Shown: positions 1-8,996, counted from the first letter of the stretch. The stretch is 9,612 bases of DNA from Pseudomonadota bacterium (GCA_021785795.1 JAJYEK010000138.1:1-9612), one strand, 5' to 3'. A program made the numbers and translations. The notes: a model not told the origin generated them from the letters alone.

Positions 1-65
1 GCCCACATGTCTATCTTGGCCCGTTCTTCCGGTGATAATACAATTGCGGCTGCCGTTCTGCTCAC
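1..65 (-). CDS. IS630-family transposase, N-terminal fragment (runs off the left edge)
   Basis: Only the first 22 codons are in the window. The reading frame starts with GTG at 65-63 and gives MSRTAAAIVLSPEERAKIDM, then WA. The hydrophobic-Leu-Ser/Thr-Pro-Glu-Glu-Arg pattern a few residues from the start is typical of IS630-family (Tc1/mariner superfamily) transposases, where it opens the N-terminal helix-turn-helix DNA-binding domain. The catalytic DDE domain would lie outside the window. Support comes from context: a terminal repeat matching the one at the other end of the window lies just upstream, at the expected distance. There is no Shine-Dalgarno sequence before the GTG. A sigma-70-like -10 box ends six bases upstream, so the start is probably leaderless. 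The first 18 shared positions are 10/18 identical to the transposase at 9550, so the two elements are relatives, not copies. The family call rests on a short peptide plus the repeat. Confidence 0.72.
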   Translation of the reverse strand, partial: MSRTAAAIVLSPEERAKIDMW

Positions 66-71
66 GTATAT

Positions 72-100
72 AGTATAAATGAACAGAATATATATGTAAA
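72..100 (-). promoter_or_regulatory. Sigma-70-like promoter of the left transposase
   Basis: On the minus strand TTTACA (100-95) is followed after exactly 17 bases by TATACT (77-72), a good match to sigma-70 -35 and -10 boxes. The -35 box is the innermost part of the terminal repeat. Six bases separate the -10 box from the GTG start codon at 65, so transcription should begin at or next to the start codon. The same layout occurs at the right-hand element, which makes chance unlikely. Confidence 0.65.
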
Positions 101-124
101 GCTATTTAAGCCGCACTACACTAG
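95..124 (-). repeat. Terminal inverted repeat of the left IS630-family element
   Basis: Read on the minus strand from 124 to 95, this 30-bp segment matches the plus-strand segment 9488-9517 at 25 of 30 positions, with no gaps. The outer 11 bases, CTAGTGTAGTG, are identical in both and contain two tandem TAGTG units. The outermost TA fits the TA target duplication of IS630-family elements, so the true element tip is probably just inside it. The repeat lies between the flank and the transposase start, as expected for an element's left end. Confidence 0.75.
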
Positions 125-177
125 ATTGTCCCTCAGAAAAAATAAAGGCTAAAAAAGAAATAAAAACGGCTACTTAC

Positions 178-215
178 AAGATGGTTGAAAGGTTCAAATC
201 CTTTCGCCCCGACCA
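178..215 (+). other. 3' fragment of a tRNA gene (probably tRNA-Pro), likely attachment-site scar
   Basis: The segment contains a perfect T-arm (AAAGG 188-192, loop TTCAAAT 193-199, CCTTT 200-204), then a 7-nt acceptor strand CGCCCCG (205-211), discriminator A and an encoded CCA (213-215). GGTTG at 183-187 fits a variable loop. An acceptor strand ending in G opposite a first base C, with discriminator A73, is characteristic of bacterial tRNA-Pro, which begins CGGGGCG in many species. No such 5' strand, D-arm or anticodon arm precedes it; the DNA from 125 to 177 is A-rich and unrelated. This is therefore a 3' remnant. Tyrosine-recombinase elements inserting into tRNA genes leave exactly such a fragment at the end distal to the restored gene. 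With this polarity the element lies to the left and the synthase gene on the chromosomal side. The 3' part is seen directly, the Pro identity is likely, and the attachment-site role is inferred. Confidence 0.7.
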
Positions 216-290
216 GACTTCTCTTTGATTTTATTGAACTTTCCTTCCGCATAACTATTCAGACCCCCAAAAGAAATTATATTGATCCTC

Positions 291-3200
291 TCAGCTTTGT
301 CCGGCGCGGGGTATTCTCATCTCCACCGTATGTTCGCGATTATCGTCAAGGAGCGGAATTGCCTGGTCAGGCTGCTCTACGCCATCGATGATAACACTAC
401 CTGTGCTGTCGTTGTCCGTTTGCAGCACGGTGATGTGGAAGACGGTTTTCCTGTACCGGTAATGCAGCTTGAACGACCCCCACCCGCCGGGCAGGCACGG
501 CGCAATACGCAGCTTGTTTGTTTCAAGCCTCAGCCCCATAAGTGATTCCGTGATCAGCCTGTACATCCAGCCGGCCGATCCCGTGTACCACGTCCATCCA
601 CCGCGCCCAATGTACGGCGAGACCGCATATACGTCCGCCGCGACGACATACGGTTCTACCTTGTAGGTTTCGATCTGCCCCGGAGATCCCGCATGGTTTA
701 TCGGGTTTATCATCGTAAGCAGTTCCCACGCGCGGCTGCTGTCGCCCAATGCGGCGAATGCCATCGCGGCCCAGATGGCCGCATGGGTGTATTGCCCCCC
801 ATTCTCCCTCACACCCGGGACGTATCCCTTGATATATCCGGGATTCATATCCGATTTATCGAACGGAGGGGCCAGGAGCTGGATCAGGCCGCGGTTTCGC
901 CGGACGAGAAGCTTATCTACCGCTTCCATTGCCATCTGCGAGCGTACGGCATCCCCGGCTCCTGAGAGAACAGACCAGCTTTGCGCGATGCAGTCAATCC
1001 GGCATTCGGGATTACTCGCCGAACCCAGGGGTGAGCCGTCGTCAAAGTAGGCGCGCAGATACCACTCGCCATCCCAGCCGTTCTCTTCGATATTCTTGCG
1101 CAGTTGAGCAGCTTCCTCGCGGCAGCGCTCGACAAATGGCAGATCCCCTTTCATAAGCGCAATATGACAGAACTCCAGGAGCACTTTGTAGAGGAAGAAC
1201 CCCAGCCAAACGCTTTCTCCCTTGCCGCCTTTGCCCACCATGTTCATTCCGTCATTCCAGTCACCGGAGCCGATGAGCGGCAAACCGTGCCCGCCGCGGC
1301 TGAGGCCGCTTAGAATGGCCCGCACGCAGTGATCATACAAACTCGCGGTTTCTTCGGACTCATGAGGGAGATCGTAATACGAGTCCTCGTCTTTGTTTAC
1401 CGGGCGGCCGTCGAGGAAGCGGACAGTTTCATTCAACACCCCTGTATCTCCGGTAGCCAGAACGTAGCGGCACACAGCCATGGGCAGCCAGAGAAGGTCG
1501 TCCGAACAGTGCGTACGCACGCCATGTCCAGTCGGGGGATGCCACCAGTGCTGGACATCTCCCTCGATGAACTGGCGCGCTGCGCAGAGGAGAATGTGCT
1601 CGCGAACAAGCGCCGGCTCGGAGTGGATAAGCGCCATAACATCCTGCAACTGGTCGCGGAAACCGAAGGCGCCCCCGGACTGGTAATATCCGGACCGTGC
1701 CCAAATACGGCATGCCAGAGTTTGATACAAGAGCCAGCCGTTGGCCAGCACATTAACGGATTGGTCCGGTGTTTCCACGTGCACTGCACCCAGGGTATGG
1801 TTCCAGTACTGCCAGACCTTCTCCAGCGCTGCACGCGCCGCGGCAGATCCACGGAAGCGGAGCACCAGTTGGCCGGCGTCATACGGATCTCGCCCTGCGC
1901 CGAGCCTGAAAATGATCTCACGCGCTTGCCCATCCGCAAGCTCGAAGGGTACCTGGATAGCGGCGCAGGGATCCAGGGCGGCCCCCACCTTGCCGGAAAG
2001 CCGCGCACGGGTCATCGCCTCCGGCCTTCGAAGCGTGCCGTTACGGCCAAGGAACTCCGTACGATCGCCGCTTACGGTCCGGGCCGCCTCGTCCACGTCG
2101 AAAAACGCGGTCCGTCCGGCGAATTCCGTGTTGTATGGGTTCTGCCCAAAAAGCGCACCGGTTTTCGGGTCAATTCCGGTGCTCACATGCATTGCCGTTT
2201 TCGACCGGAGGTCTCCAAGCACCCATTCCACGTAACCGGTTGCCGAGAGCCGGCGGGACCGGCCCGATTTGTTTTTTACTTTCAATACCGTCAACTTGAC
2301 CGATGCATCCATTGCCACGTAAACCCACATCTCTGAGGTGATGCCGTCTTCCGTGTGTTCAAAAATACTGTAACCGAATCCGTGGCGGCTGACGTAATGC
2401 ATCGCCCCGCGGACAGGCAGCGGCGCAGGGGACCAGAAAAGGCCGCTCTCCTCATCGCGGAGGTAAAAAGCCTCTCCTCCGGAATCGCTTACCGGGTCGT
2501 TGTACCAGGGAGTAAGGCGGAACTCGTGGGCATTCTCGCTCCACGTGTAAGCAGATCCGCTCTCTGAAATAACTGTCCCAAAGTGCGGGTTCGCGATCAC
2601 ATTCACCCATGGCGCCGGAGTCACCTGTCCGTGCGTGGTCGTAATGATGTACTCGCGGCCATCGGGAGTGAATCCTCCCAGGCCGTTAAAAAACAGCAGA
2701 TCGCTGCGGGTAATTGCCATGGCAGCCCGGGATTCGGAGCGGTGTTCCTGCCTTCGGGCCTGCGCAATGCGCGGTACTGTGCGTGACAAGATACTGCGGC
2801 GGTTGATCTGGTCCGCCAGAGTACCAAAGCCGTCGGTAATAATGGCGCGGGCAACACTTTGCAGCAGGATGCGGTCCTCAGCCGATATCTGGTCCGCGGG
2901 TCTTACGAATAGGCCGCCCGGCCGTTCCGGAACGTTGGTTTCGACGCCTGCCGCAATGAGTCCCATGATCTGCTCTTGCAGAAGCTGCCGGTAACCGGCG
3001 TGATCTTCATTCCATATCACGAGGTCCACCGCGAGTCCCTTGAGACGCCAGTATGCGTGTGCCTGTACGAGCTGGCGTACCAGGTCTATGTTGGCCGGAT
3101 CCGCGATCTGCAACAACACGATCGGGAGGTCGCCGGAAATGGAGTAGCCCCACAGACCGGATTGCCCGCGAATGTTCCTGCTGATAACGTCCGGTTCGGC

Positions 3201-6200
3201 GCGAAGCGAAGGATTTGCATAGATCACGGAGCCCGCAAGGCCGGCATAAAGCTGCGCATCGGCCTCTGTGGCATTGATCTGCCTTAGCAATACCTGGCTG
3301 TGAGTCCATGCGAGATCGAACACACGGTCTGCGAGATACCGGTCCTGGTATTTTTCGACAAGACCCATACAGAGGTCGCGGGTTTCACCGATGCCGGTGA
3401 CAATATGTATTGTTGCCGATTTCTCCGGGTCGAGGGTTATGCGATAACGTATAGCGACGATCGGATCGAGCACCGGGCCCTCGCCCCCTGAGAGCGTTTC
3501 GGCGCTGCTTAGCGCCAGCGGGTCAGCGATGGTTTTTCCGCGGCCGATGAACCGGAGGCGGTCGGTCTCATAGGAAAAAACTTCGCCGTTTTCCGCCCCG
3601 TGGACGGCCATCAGATGAAACATCCAGGGTGGTTGTTCGTCGAGTGAGCGGGGACGGCGTGTGCATAGGATCGCCCGCTTATGGCCGATGATCTCCGTCT
3701 GAACAAAAAGATTGCTGAAGGCCGGATGCAGCGCGTCTGCGGAAGGCGGCGCAAGGACAACCTCCGCGTAAGTCGTGACTTCGATCTCTCTGCGTGTTCT
3801 GCCGCGGTTGGTGATCGTGACCCTGCGCAGTTCAATATCATCCTCCGGAGAGACAGCTATTTCGGTATATGTGTCAAAGTCATGGTCCAGGCAGCGAAAC
3901 TCTGCCCTGCCTTCCGAGAAAATAGCCTCATAATTCTTCGATCGTTTGAGCACCGGCTGATATGCGGCAGACCAGAACTCCCCGCTCGCCACTTCACGGA
4001 TATAACAGAAAGTGCCCCAGTCGTCGCGGGTTGTGTCTTCACGCCAGCGAGTGACTGCGATGTCTTTCCAGCGGCTGTACCCGCCTCCGGCGTTCGTGAT
4101 CATCACGTGGTACCTGCCGTTGGACAGCAACTGCACCTGGGGAAACGGTGTGTCCGGGCTGCTGAAAGAGCGCACGGAGGTCTCCGCGCCGGTGGGAAAA
4201 ACCTTATGTTGTGCTTCAACGAGATCGGCCGTCTGCGAATAGAAGGCCGTGGCCCTCGGCACCCTCTCCTGGAGCAGAAGCGTGGTTGCCTGGAACAAGG
4301 GGTCCGCCTCGAACCGTTTCTGCATCGGACGGTCCAACAGCAGATAGGCCAGGGAGAGAAAGCTCATGCCCACATGATGCGCCATAAATGACCGCACCAC
4401 GGCGCTCGTTTGCCTGCGCAGCAGACGAGATGGAGTGTAATCGACCGCTTCATAGAAACCGAATTTGCCCTCATATCCTTCGGCAGCGAGCCGCTGCATG
4501 TTCAGGCACGCCTCCTCGGGAGCCACCATCAGCGCAAGCGCCGAGGCATAGGGCGCAATGACAAGGTCGTCGGCGAGCCCGCGTTTGAGTCCAAGACCGG
4601 GCACGCCGAAGGCGCGGTATTGATAATTGAGGTGAGCATCGATCGTGTTATAGCCGGATTCCGAAATGCCCCAGGGCACTCCCCGTTTTCTCCCGTACTC
4701 GATCTGCCTGGCAACTGCCGCCTTGCAGGTCTCGTCGAGCAGAGTACGCTCATATGCCGGCATTACCAAAAGCGGCATGAGGTATTCGAACATCGAACCG
4801 CTCCAGGAAACAAGGATCGGCTCTCCACCGGCATTGGTGAGCAGGCGGCCCATGGCAAACCAGCTCGCCTGCGGTATTTGTCCCTGGGCGATCGCTATGA
4901 AAGTGCAGAGTCTCGCTTCCGAAGCCAGCAGGTCGTAGTAACTCGTATCCCTCCTGTGGCCGTCAACGTTATACCCGATAGCCAGTAAATGACTCGCCTC
5001 GTCGAAAAGAAAATCATACTGCATCAGGCTGAGTTCGCCGGATTTCAACACGAGCTTTTCGATGTCCGCGATCCTTTCGGCGGCGGGAGCATTTCCGATG
5101 CCCGCCATTTCGCGCAGCGTCGGCATCTCATCAATGCCGTCAGCCGTGGAAGAGGCAAAAAAAAGCGTGAGTTCGTCGAGTGCGGCCTGGCATTGCCCGG
5201 TGAAAGCGCGTGCCCACCATCCGGCCTGGTCCTCCGTCTGATCCTTCGGACCGGGGCCCAAAAAACTATCGATACTGGAAAGCACCTCTTCTGCCTGCTT
5301 CGCGATCCGATCAAGGCGGAGCCGCACGGCCGCCATTGAGGCCGGTTTTAAATTGCACGCAGATTCCAGGTCCTTCTTAAGTTGTGCGAGCAAGTCAGGG
5401 ATGTTTTTCCCTTCGGCCCCTGCTCCGGCTGCCGCGTCCAGGAGGACCCCAAGCGTATCGCGGAGTCCGTCAAACACTTGAGGACCAAGGATCGGCTGGC
5501 CTGGAAGCGCGAGCAGTCCCTGCCGCAACGTAAGCAGATGGGCCGCCAGGTTGCCGCTGTCCACGGTCGAAACGTATTTCGGCGGCAGCGGCTTCAGAGA
5601 CTGCGTGTCGTACCAGTTGTAGAAGTGGCCCCGATAGCGCTCCATCGCATCCATTGTGGAGAGGGTATTCTTCGTGCGTTCGATGAGTTGCCGCATGGAA
5701 ATGTAGCCAAAGTCGTGGGCCGATAAATTCGCCAGCAGCGCGAGTCCCATGTTAGTGGGAGACGTGCGATGCGCAACGGCAGGAGCAGGGTAATCCTGAT
5801 AGTTATCAGGCGGCAGCCAATGCTCTTCGGGGCCGGCGAACGTCTCGAAAAAGGCCCAGGTCTTTCGGGAGAGCTTTTGGAGAAAGACGGTCTGGTCAGG
5901 CCTTAGCCTTGCTTCGTTGCGGGCAAGGGGCCGGCTGATCCACAGCGCGATAACGGGTGAGACAAACCAGAGCAACAATACGGGCGCAGCCACTCCCAAA
6001 ACGCCGGGATTAAAAAGCGCCAGGCAGATTATCGCTGCGGCGGCAAGAAAGGGAGCAAACCACATTGTCCGGCAGATACCCGGGGGACCACCAATACTTG
6101 AACTGCGCGCATTTTTATCCGGATCGCCCGAAGGAGTCCATTCCAGGAGCCGCTTGTGCGTGATCAGCATTCTCCAGGTAGTACGCACGATCGCATCCAG

Positions 6201-8996
6201 ACTGAAAAACGCCTCGTACGGGAGACATGCAAGCATAAAGACAACCTGCACAAGACGCCTGGCGGCGGAGCGCACCACGGCAGCCAGATGCTGCGCAAAA
6301 TGCATATCGTCAGGCTTCCTGATCAGCTCCAGAAGAGAGGATATCAAAGAAGGAACAAAAATGATCCCTATCACCGTCGAGATCCAGAACCCTGGGGAGG
6401 ACAGGACCGTACAGCCCAGCAGTACGAGAAGCGTCAGGGCCGAAGGCACGAGGCTTCGCCGGATATTGTCGAAGAGCTTCCACCGGGAAAGCAGCGATAG
6501 AGGATTTTTTTTCTTTTGCCGCCGCCCGCCAGGCCCGGGAGCGGGGACAAACGGCAAAAGCCAGCGCACAAGCTGCCAGTCCCCGCGAATCCAGCGATAC
6601 CGCCGGCTCACATCCGCGCTATAGCGGGATGGATACTCCTCATACACCATTGCATCGCTCAGCAAACCCCCTCGCGCGTAACACCCTTCGATAAGATCAT
6701 GGCTCAATATCCGGTTTTCGGGGAAGCGTCCGGCAAGGGCACTCTCAAATGCGTCGACGTCATAGATGCCCTTGCCGATAAAGGAGCCTTCGCCAAAGAC
6801 ATCCTGGTAGACATCCGAGACGGCGCGCGTGTAAGGGTCGATGCCGGGGTCACTGCCGTACAGACGCGCATACCGGGAGCGGTTTGTGCCGGGCAGATTC
6901 ACGGCGACACGCGGCTGCAGGATGCCGTACCCGTCAATTACGCGCTGCTTGCCTTCGTCATATTGCGCACGGTTCAGCGGATGAGCCATGGCCCCAACAA
7001 ACTGCCGCGCCGCATCGCGCGGCAACTGGGTGTCCACGTCAAGGGTGATCACGTACTTTACGTTCGCCAGGATCTCCGTATTACCGACTATAAGCGAAAA
7101 GCGGTTTTCACCCGGCAGGTCATGTGCTGCGCCATTTTTTCCGCCGCGCAATAAGGCATTCAATTCCGCCAGTTTTCCCCGCTTGCGCTCATACCCCATC
7201 CAGACCCGGTCCAGGGCATTCCACCGGCGCGGCCGGTGGAAAAGGAAAAACGCGTCGCCTTTTGCAGTCCGGTATTTTTCATTCAGTCCTTCGACTCTCT
7301 GCCGGGCAAGCGATAACAGCGGTTCGTCCTCCGGCAGTGTTTCCTCTGCAGCATCCCGAAAATCAGTCAACAGACCAAAGTGCAGGTTATCGTCACGATT
7401 TGCGAGGAACCTTACTTCCAGCCCCTCGATCAGATCCTCGACCCCCTGGGCGTTTGTAAGCATAGCCGGGACAACGGTGAGGGTCCGCGATTCAGGCGGA
7501 ATACCGTGGGAAAAATCCATTCGCGGCAGCGGCTGCGGGATTACCAGCAATGTCGCAAGCCAGTTTACCACGGCAAGCGCAAGCTGGCTTGCACACAGCG
7601 CCGAGAGCAGGCCGGTCGTCACGAGCAGCCAAAGAGGCAAGCCGTCAGCATGCGCCTTCGCCAGCAATCCCCCGGTGAAGATCGCCGTCAGAAGCGTGAT
7701 CGCGCCAAGATAGAGGAATAAAGGAAACCGGGAACCCGCTTTCCGGAGGGCCCCGGAGACAGACAATCGCACATGTGCCAGACTTTCAAGCTGCGGCAAT
7801 CCCTTGTCAATCAGGTAATAGCCCACATGAGAGGTGCGATCATTTCCATCCTGCCCGCCGTCTTTATTGGCCGCGCTCTCACGCGCGAGCCGTACCGCTT
7901 CGGCTGCCACCTCGCCTTCCGAAAGCCGTCCGTTCTTCGCCATTTTTTCTACCGCGTGACGGTAACGGTCACGCGTAGAGAAGTCCATTTTGCCGTACGC
8001 GCCACCCACGTCTTTACGCAAGGTCTGTTCCACAACGCTCATCGTCTCGACGAACTCGCGCCAGTCCATCGTGCCGAGGAAACGAAGGCTGCCGATGCTG
8101 TTGCTCATCGAAACCTGATCAGATGCCTGTTGCTGGTTCTCCGATTGAACCAGATGGCCGATCGTCAGACTGCTCTCTGAGAGCCGCTGCTCAATCCATG
8201 TGAGCGGCATCGCCAGGGCGGGACCCTGCCCCTGAAGTCGCCGGGCAAATTCCGCGACAAACGCGCTCTTCAGCGGCGGGTTTGACCGCGCCATATCCGC
8301 GATGGCCAATATAAGACTCTTCGGGTCCTTTACGGCGACCTCTGTAATCCGGTCCGCCCAATAATCAGCCTGGTTCCGGTCGAGCCTGTCGGCAGCGATC
8401 CGTGCCCCAACGCGCCTGAGATTCTCGATCAACGCGAGTCGCAGCATGATCGGGATTGCCCACAATTCTCCCAACTTAAGAATGGTGACTCTCTGGTAGG
8501 CTGCCACGAACCTGCTCAGACTGTGCGGATCTATCCGCCCATCGCTATGTGAAATCGTCTCCAAGGCAATGTCATACACGCGTGGAAGCCCCGCCGAAAA
8601 TCCGTCCAGCAAGCGTGGAAGCTCGCGGCTGTACCCCTTTGGCAGATGCCTCCTGGCCATGCGTATCTGTTCTTCGATCAAATAGAAATTGTCGAGCAGC
8701 CATTCGCCCGCCGGCGTAATCCGCCGATCAGTCGTGATTGCCTCGCTCAGCAGGCTGCGTGTGCCGGTCAGGATACGTTCATTGCCGTCCAACCGCGCCA
8801 GGAGCTGGTCCGGGCCATATTCCGGGCTTAATTTGTGCAACGCCGCGAGGGTCTTGCCGTGCTGCTCCATCTGATCACTGCTGAACAATTCCGATCGTAA
8901 TGGAGGCTCGCAGACAGCGCATTTATTTGCCATAGCTGCTCCGCGGAAGCTCGCACGTAATTGATGCAGAGGGCCTTTGATGATCTTATTGCTCAC
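291..8996 (-). CDS. ndvB: Cyclic beta-1,2-glucan synthase (NdvB/ChvB/Cgs family)
   Basis: This inner-membrane enzyme polymerises glucose from UDP-glucose into beta-1,2 chains, trims them and closes them into rings for the periplasm. The modules, in order, are as follows. Residues 1-420 are a soluble, helical N-terminal region. Two membrane segments lie at about 424-446 and 453-487. A GT84 glycosyltransferase follows, with Asp545 (LLTDFRDA), DVD 653-655, GEGSFIGKG from 735, Asp767 (LSHDLIEG) and RxxRW 798-802, so all the family's key residues are present. Further membrane segments lie at about 848-890, 915-937 and 979-1020. A glycoamylase-like cyclisation domain (PF10091, now GH189) spans about 1340-1560, with Glu1360, Glu1404 and Glu1446 (WGISESGYN) as candidate catalytic acids. 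Two tandem beta-sandwich regions begin near 1600 and 2100. A GH94 phosphorylase-type barrel, which in relatives controls ring size, carries GFRDQLQD 2445-2452, GSGDWNDGMN with DWND at 2579-2582, and TGSAGW 2805-2810. Known relatives are about 2820-2870 residues. The GTG start at 8996 gives 2901. An ATG at 8933 with GGAG five bases upstream gives 2880 and fits the family N-terminus equally well. No frameshift or missing motif was seen. No exporter gene is adjacent. Confidence 0.97.
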   Translation of the reverse strand: MSNKIIKGPLHQLRASFRGAAMANKCAVCEPPLRSELFSSDQMEQHGKTLAALHKLSPEYGPDQLLARLDGNERILTGTRSLLSEAITTDRRITPAGEWLLDNFYLIEEQIRMARRHLPKGYSRELPRLLDGFSAGLPRVYDIALETISHSDGRIDPHSLSRFVAAYQRVTILKLGELWAIPIMLRLALIENLRRVGARIAADRLDRNQADYWADRITEVAVKDPKSLILAIADMARSNPPLKSAFVAEFARRLQGQGPALAMPLTWIEQRLSESSLTIGHLVQSENQQQASDQVSMSNSIGSLRFLGTMDWREFVETMSVVEQTLRKDVGGAYGKMDFSTRDRYRHAVEKMAKNGRLSEGEVAAEAVRLARESAANKDGGQDGNDRTSHVGYYLIDKGLPQLESLAHVRLSVSGALRKAGSRFPLFLYLGAITLLTAIFTGGLLAKAHADGLPLWLLVTTGLLSALCASQLALAVVNWLATLLVIPQPLPRMDFSHGIPPESRTLTVVPAMLTNAQGVEDLIEGLEVRFLANRDDNLHFGLLTDFRDAAEETLPEDEPLLSLARQRVEGLNEKYRTAKGDAFFLFHRPRRWNALDRVWMGYERKRGKLAELNALLRGGKNGAAHDLPGENRFSLIVGNTEILANVKYVITLDVDTQLPRDAARQFVGAMAHPLNRAQYDEGKQRVIDGYGILQPRVAVNLPGTNRSRYARLYGSDPGIDPYTRAVSDVYQDVFGEGSFIGKGIYDVDAFESALAGRFPENRILSHDLIEGCYARGGLLSDAMVYEEYPSRYSADVSRRYRWIRGDWQLVRWLLPFVPAPGPGGRRQKKKNPLSLLSRWKLFDNIRRSLVPSALTLLVLLGCTVLSSPGFWISTVIGIIFVPSLISSLLELIRKPDDMHFAQHLAAVVRSAARRLVQVVFMLACLPYEAFFSLDAIVRTTWRMLITHKRLLEWTPSGDPDKNARSSSIGGPPGICRTMWFAPFLAAAAIICLALFNPGVLGVAAPVLLLWFVSPVIALWISRPLARNEARLRPDQTVFLQKLSRKTWAFFETFAGPEEHWLPPDNYQDYPAPAVAHRTSPTNMGLALLANLSAHDFGYISMRQLIERTKNTLSTMDAMERYRGHFYNWYDTQSLKPLPPKYVSTVDSGNLAAHLLTLRQGLLALPGQPILGPQVFDGLRDTLGVLLDAAAGAGAEGKNIPDLLAQLKKDLESACNLKPASMAAVRLRLDRIAKQAEEVLSSIDSFLGPGPKDQTEDQAGWWARAFTGQCQAALDELTLFFASSTADGIDEMPTLREMAGIGNAPAAERIADIEKLVLKSGELSLMQYDFLFDEASHLLAIGYNVDGHRRDTSYYDLLASEARLCTFIAIAQGQIPQASWFAMGRLLTNAGGEPILVSWSGSMFEYLMPLLVMPAYERTLLDETCKAAVARQIEYGRKRGVPWGISESGYNTIDAHLNYQYRAFGVPGLGLKRGLADDLVIAPYASALALMVAPEEACLNMQRLAAEGYEGKFGFYEAVDYTPSRLLRRQTSAVVRSFMAHHVGMSFLSLAYLLLDRPMQKRFEADPLFQATTLLLQERVPRATAFYSQTADLVEAQHKVFPTGAETSVRSFSSPDTPFPQVQLLSNGRYHVMITNAGGGYSRWKDIAVTRWREDTTRDDWGTFCYIREVASGEFWSAAYQPVLKRSKNYEAIFSEGRAEFRCLDHDFDTYTEIAVSPEDDIELRRVTITNRGRTRREIEVTTYAEVVLAPPSADALHPAFSNLFVQTEIIGHKRAILCTRRPRSLDEQPPWMFHLMAVHGAENGEVFSYETDRLRFIGRGKTIADPLALSSAETLSGGEGPVLDPIVAIRYRITLDPEKSATIHIVTGIGETRDLCMGLVEKYQDRYLADRVFDLAWTHSQVLLRQINATEADAQLYAGLAGSVIYANPSLRAEPDVISRNIRGQSGLWGYSISGDLPIVLLQIADPANIDLVRQLVQAHAYWRLKGLAVDLVIWNEDHAGYRQLLQEQIMGLIAAGVETNVPERPGGLFVRPADQISAEDRILLQSVARAIITDGFGTLADQINRRSILSRTVPRIAQARRQEHRSESRAAMAITRSDLLFFNGLGGFTPDGREYIITTTHGQVTPAPWVNVIANPHFGTVISESGSAYTWSENAHEFRLTPWYNDPVSDSGGEAFYLRDEESGLFWSPAPLPVRGAMHYVSRHGFGYSIFEHTEDGITSEMWVYVAMDASVKLTVLKVKNKSGRSRRLSATGYVEWVLGDLRSKTAMHVSTGIDPKTGALFGQNPYNTEFAGRTAFFDVDEAARTVSGDRTEFLGRNGTLRRPEAMTRARLSGKVGAALDPCAAIQVPFELADGQAREIIFRLGAGRDPYDAGQLVLRFRGSAAARAALEKVWQYWNHTLGAVHVETPDQSVNVLANGWLLYQTLACRIWARSGYYQSGGAFGFRDQLQDVMALIHSEPALVREHILLCAARQFIEGDVQHWWHPPTGHGVRTHCSDDLLWLPMAVCRYVLATGDTGVLNETVRFLDGRPVNKDEDSYYDLPHESEETASLYDHCVRAILSGLSRGGHGLPLIGSGDWNDGMNMVGKGGKGESVWLGFFLYKVLLEFCHIALMKGDLPFVERCREEAAQLRKNIEENGWDGEWYLRAYFDDGSPLGSASNPECRIDCIAQSWSVLSGAGDAVRSQMAMEAVDKLLVRRNRGLIQLLAPPFDKSDMNPGYIKGYVPGVRENGGQYTHAAIWAAMAFAALGDSSRAWELLTMINPINHAGSPGQIETYKVEPYVVAADVYAVSPYIGRGGWTWYTGSAGWMYRLITESLMGLRLETNKLRIAPCLPGGWGSFKLHYRYRKTVFHITVLQTDNDSTGSVIIDGVEQPDQAIPLLDDNREHTVEMRIPRAGQS

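Larger units (their letters stand above)
1..124 (-). mobile_element. IS630-family insertion sequence, 5' end only
   Basis: This is the transposase-proximal end of an insertion sequence whose body extends left of the window. It comprises the terminal repeat, the promoter and the first transposase codons. Base composition changes from mixed coding DNA (1-65) to very AT-rich DNA (66-110). The second terminus is not visible, so I cannot say whether the element is complete. Confidence 0.7.

Noticed and set aside
139..215. A complete tRNA gene ending at 215
   Set aside because: The 5' acceptor strand expected near 139 (CGGGGCG) is absent, and the DNA there is A-rich with no D-arm or anticodon arm; only the 3' part is present.
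185..391. 68-codon plus-strand frame starting in the tRNA fragment
   Set aside because: It begins inside the T-arm of the tRNA remnant and ends antisense to the synthase C-terminus; not a gene.
1329..2336. 335-codon plus-strand open frame antisense to the synthase gene
   Set aside because: It lies wholly opposite the conserved GH94 and second sandwich domains. The protein is rich in Arg, Pro and Gly with no recognisable motif, as expected for an antisense shadow of a G+C-rich gene.
3681..4391. 236-codon plus-strand open frame
   Set aside because: It is antisense to the intact synthase in a conserved region, with no family motif and no ribosome binding site evidence that stands out; treated as a shadow.
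6516..7713. Overlapping plus-strand frames of 212 and 241 codons
   Set aside because: They run opposite the GT84 catalytic motifs (DVD, GEGSF, RxxRW), whose conservation explains the sequence. The frames themselves show low-complexity Ser/Arg-rich composition.
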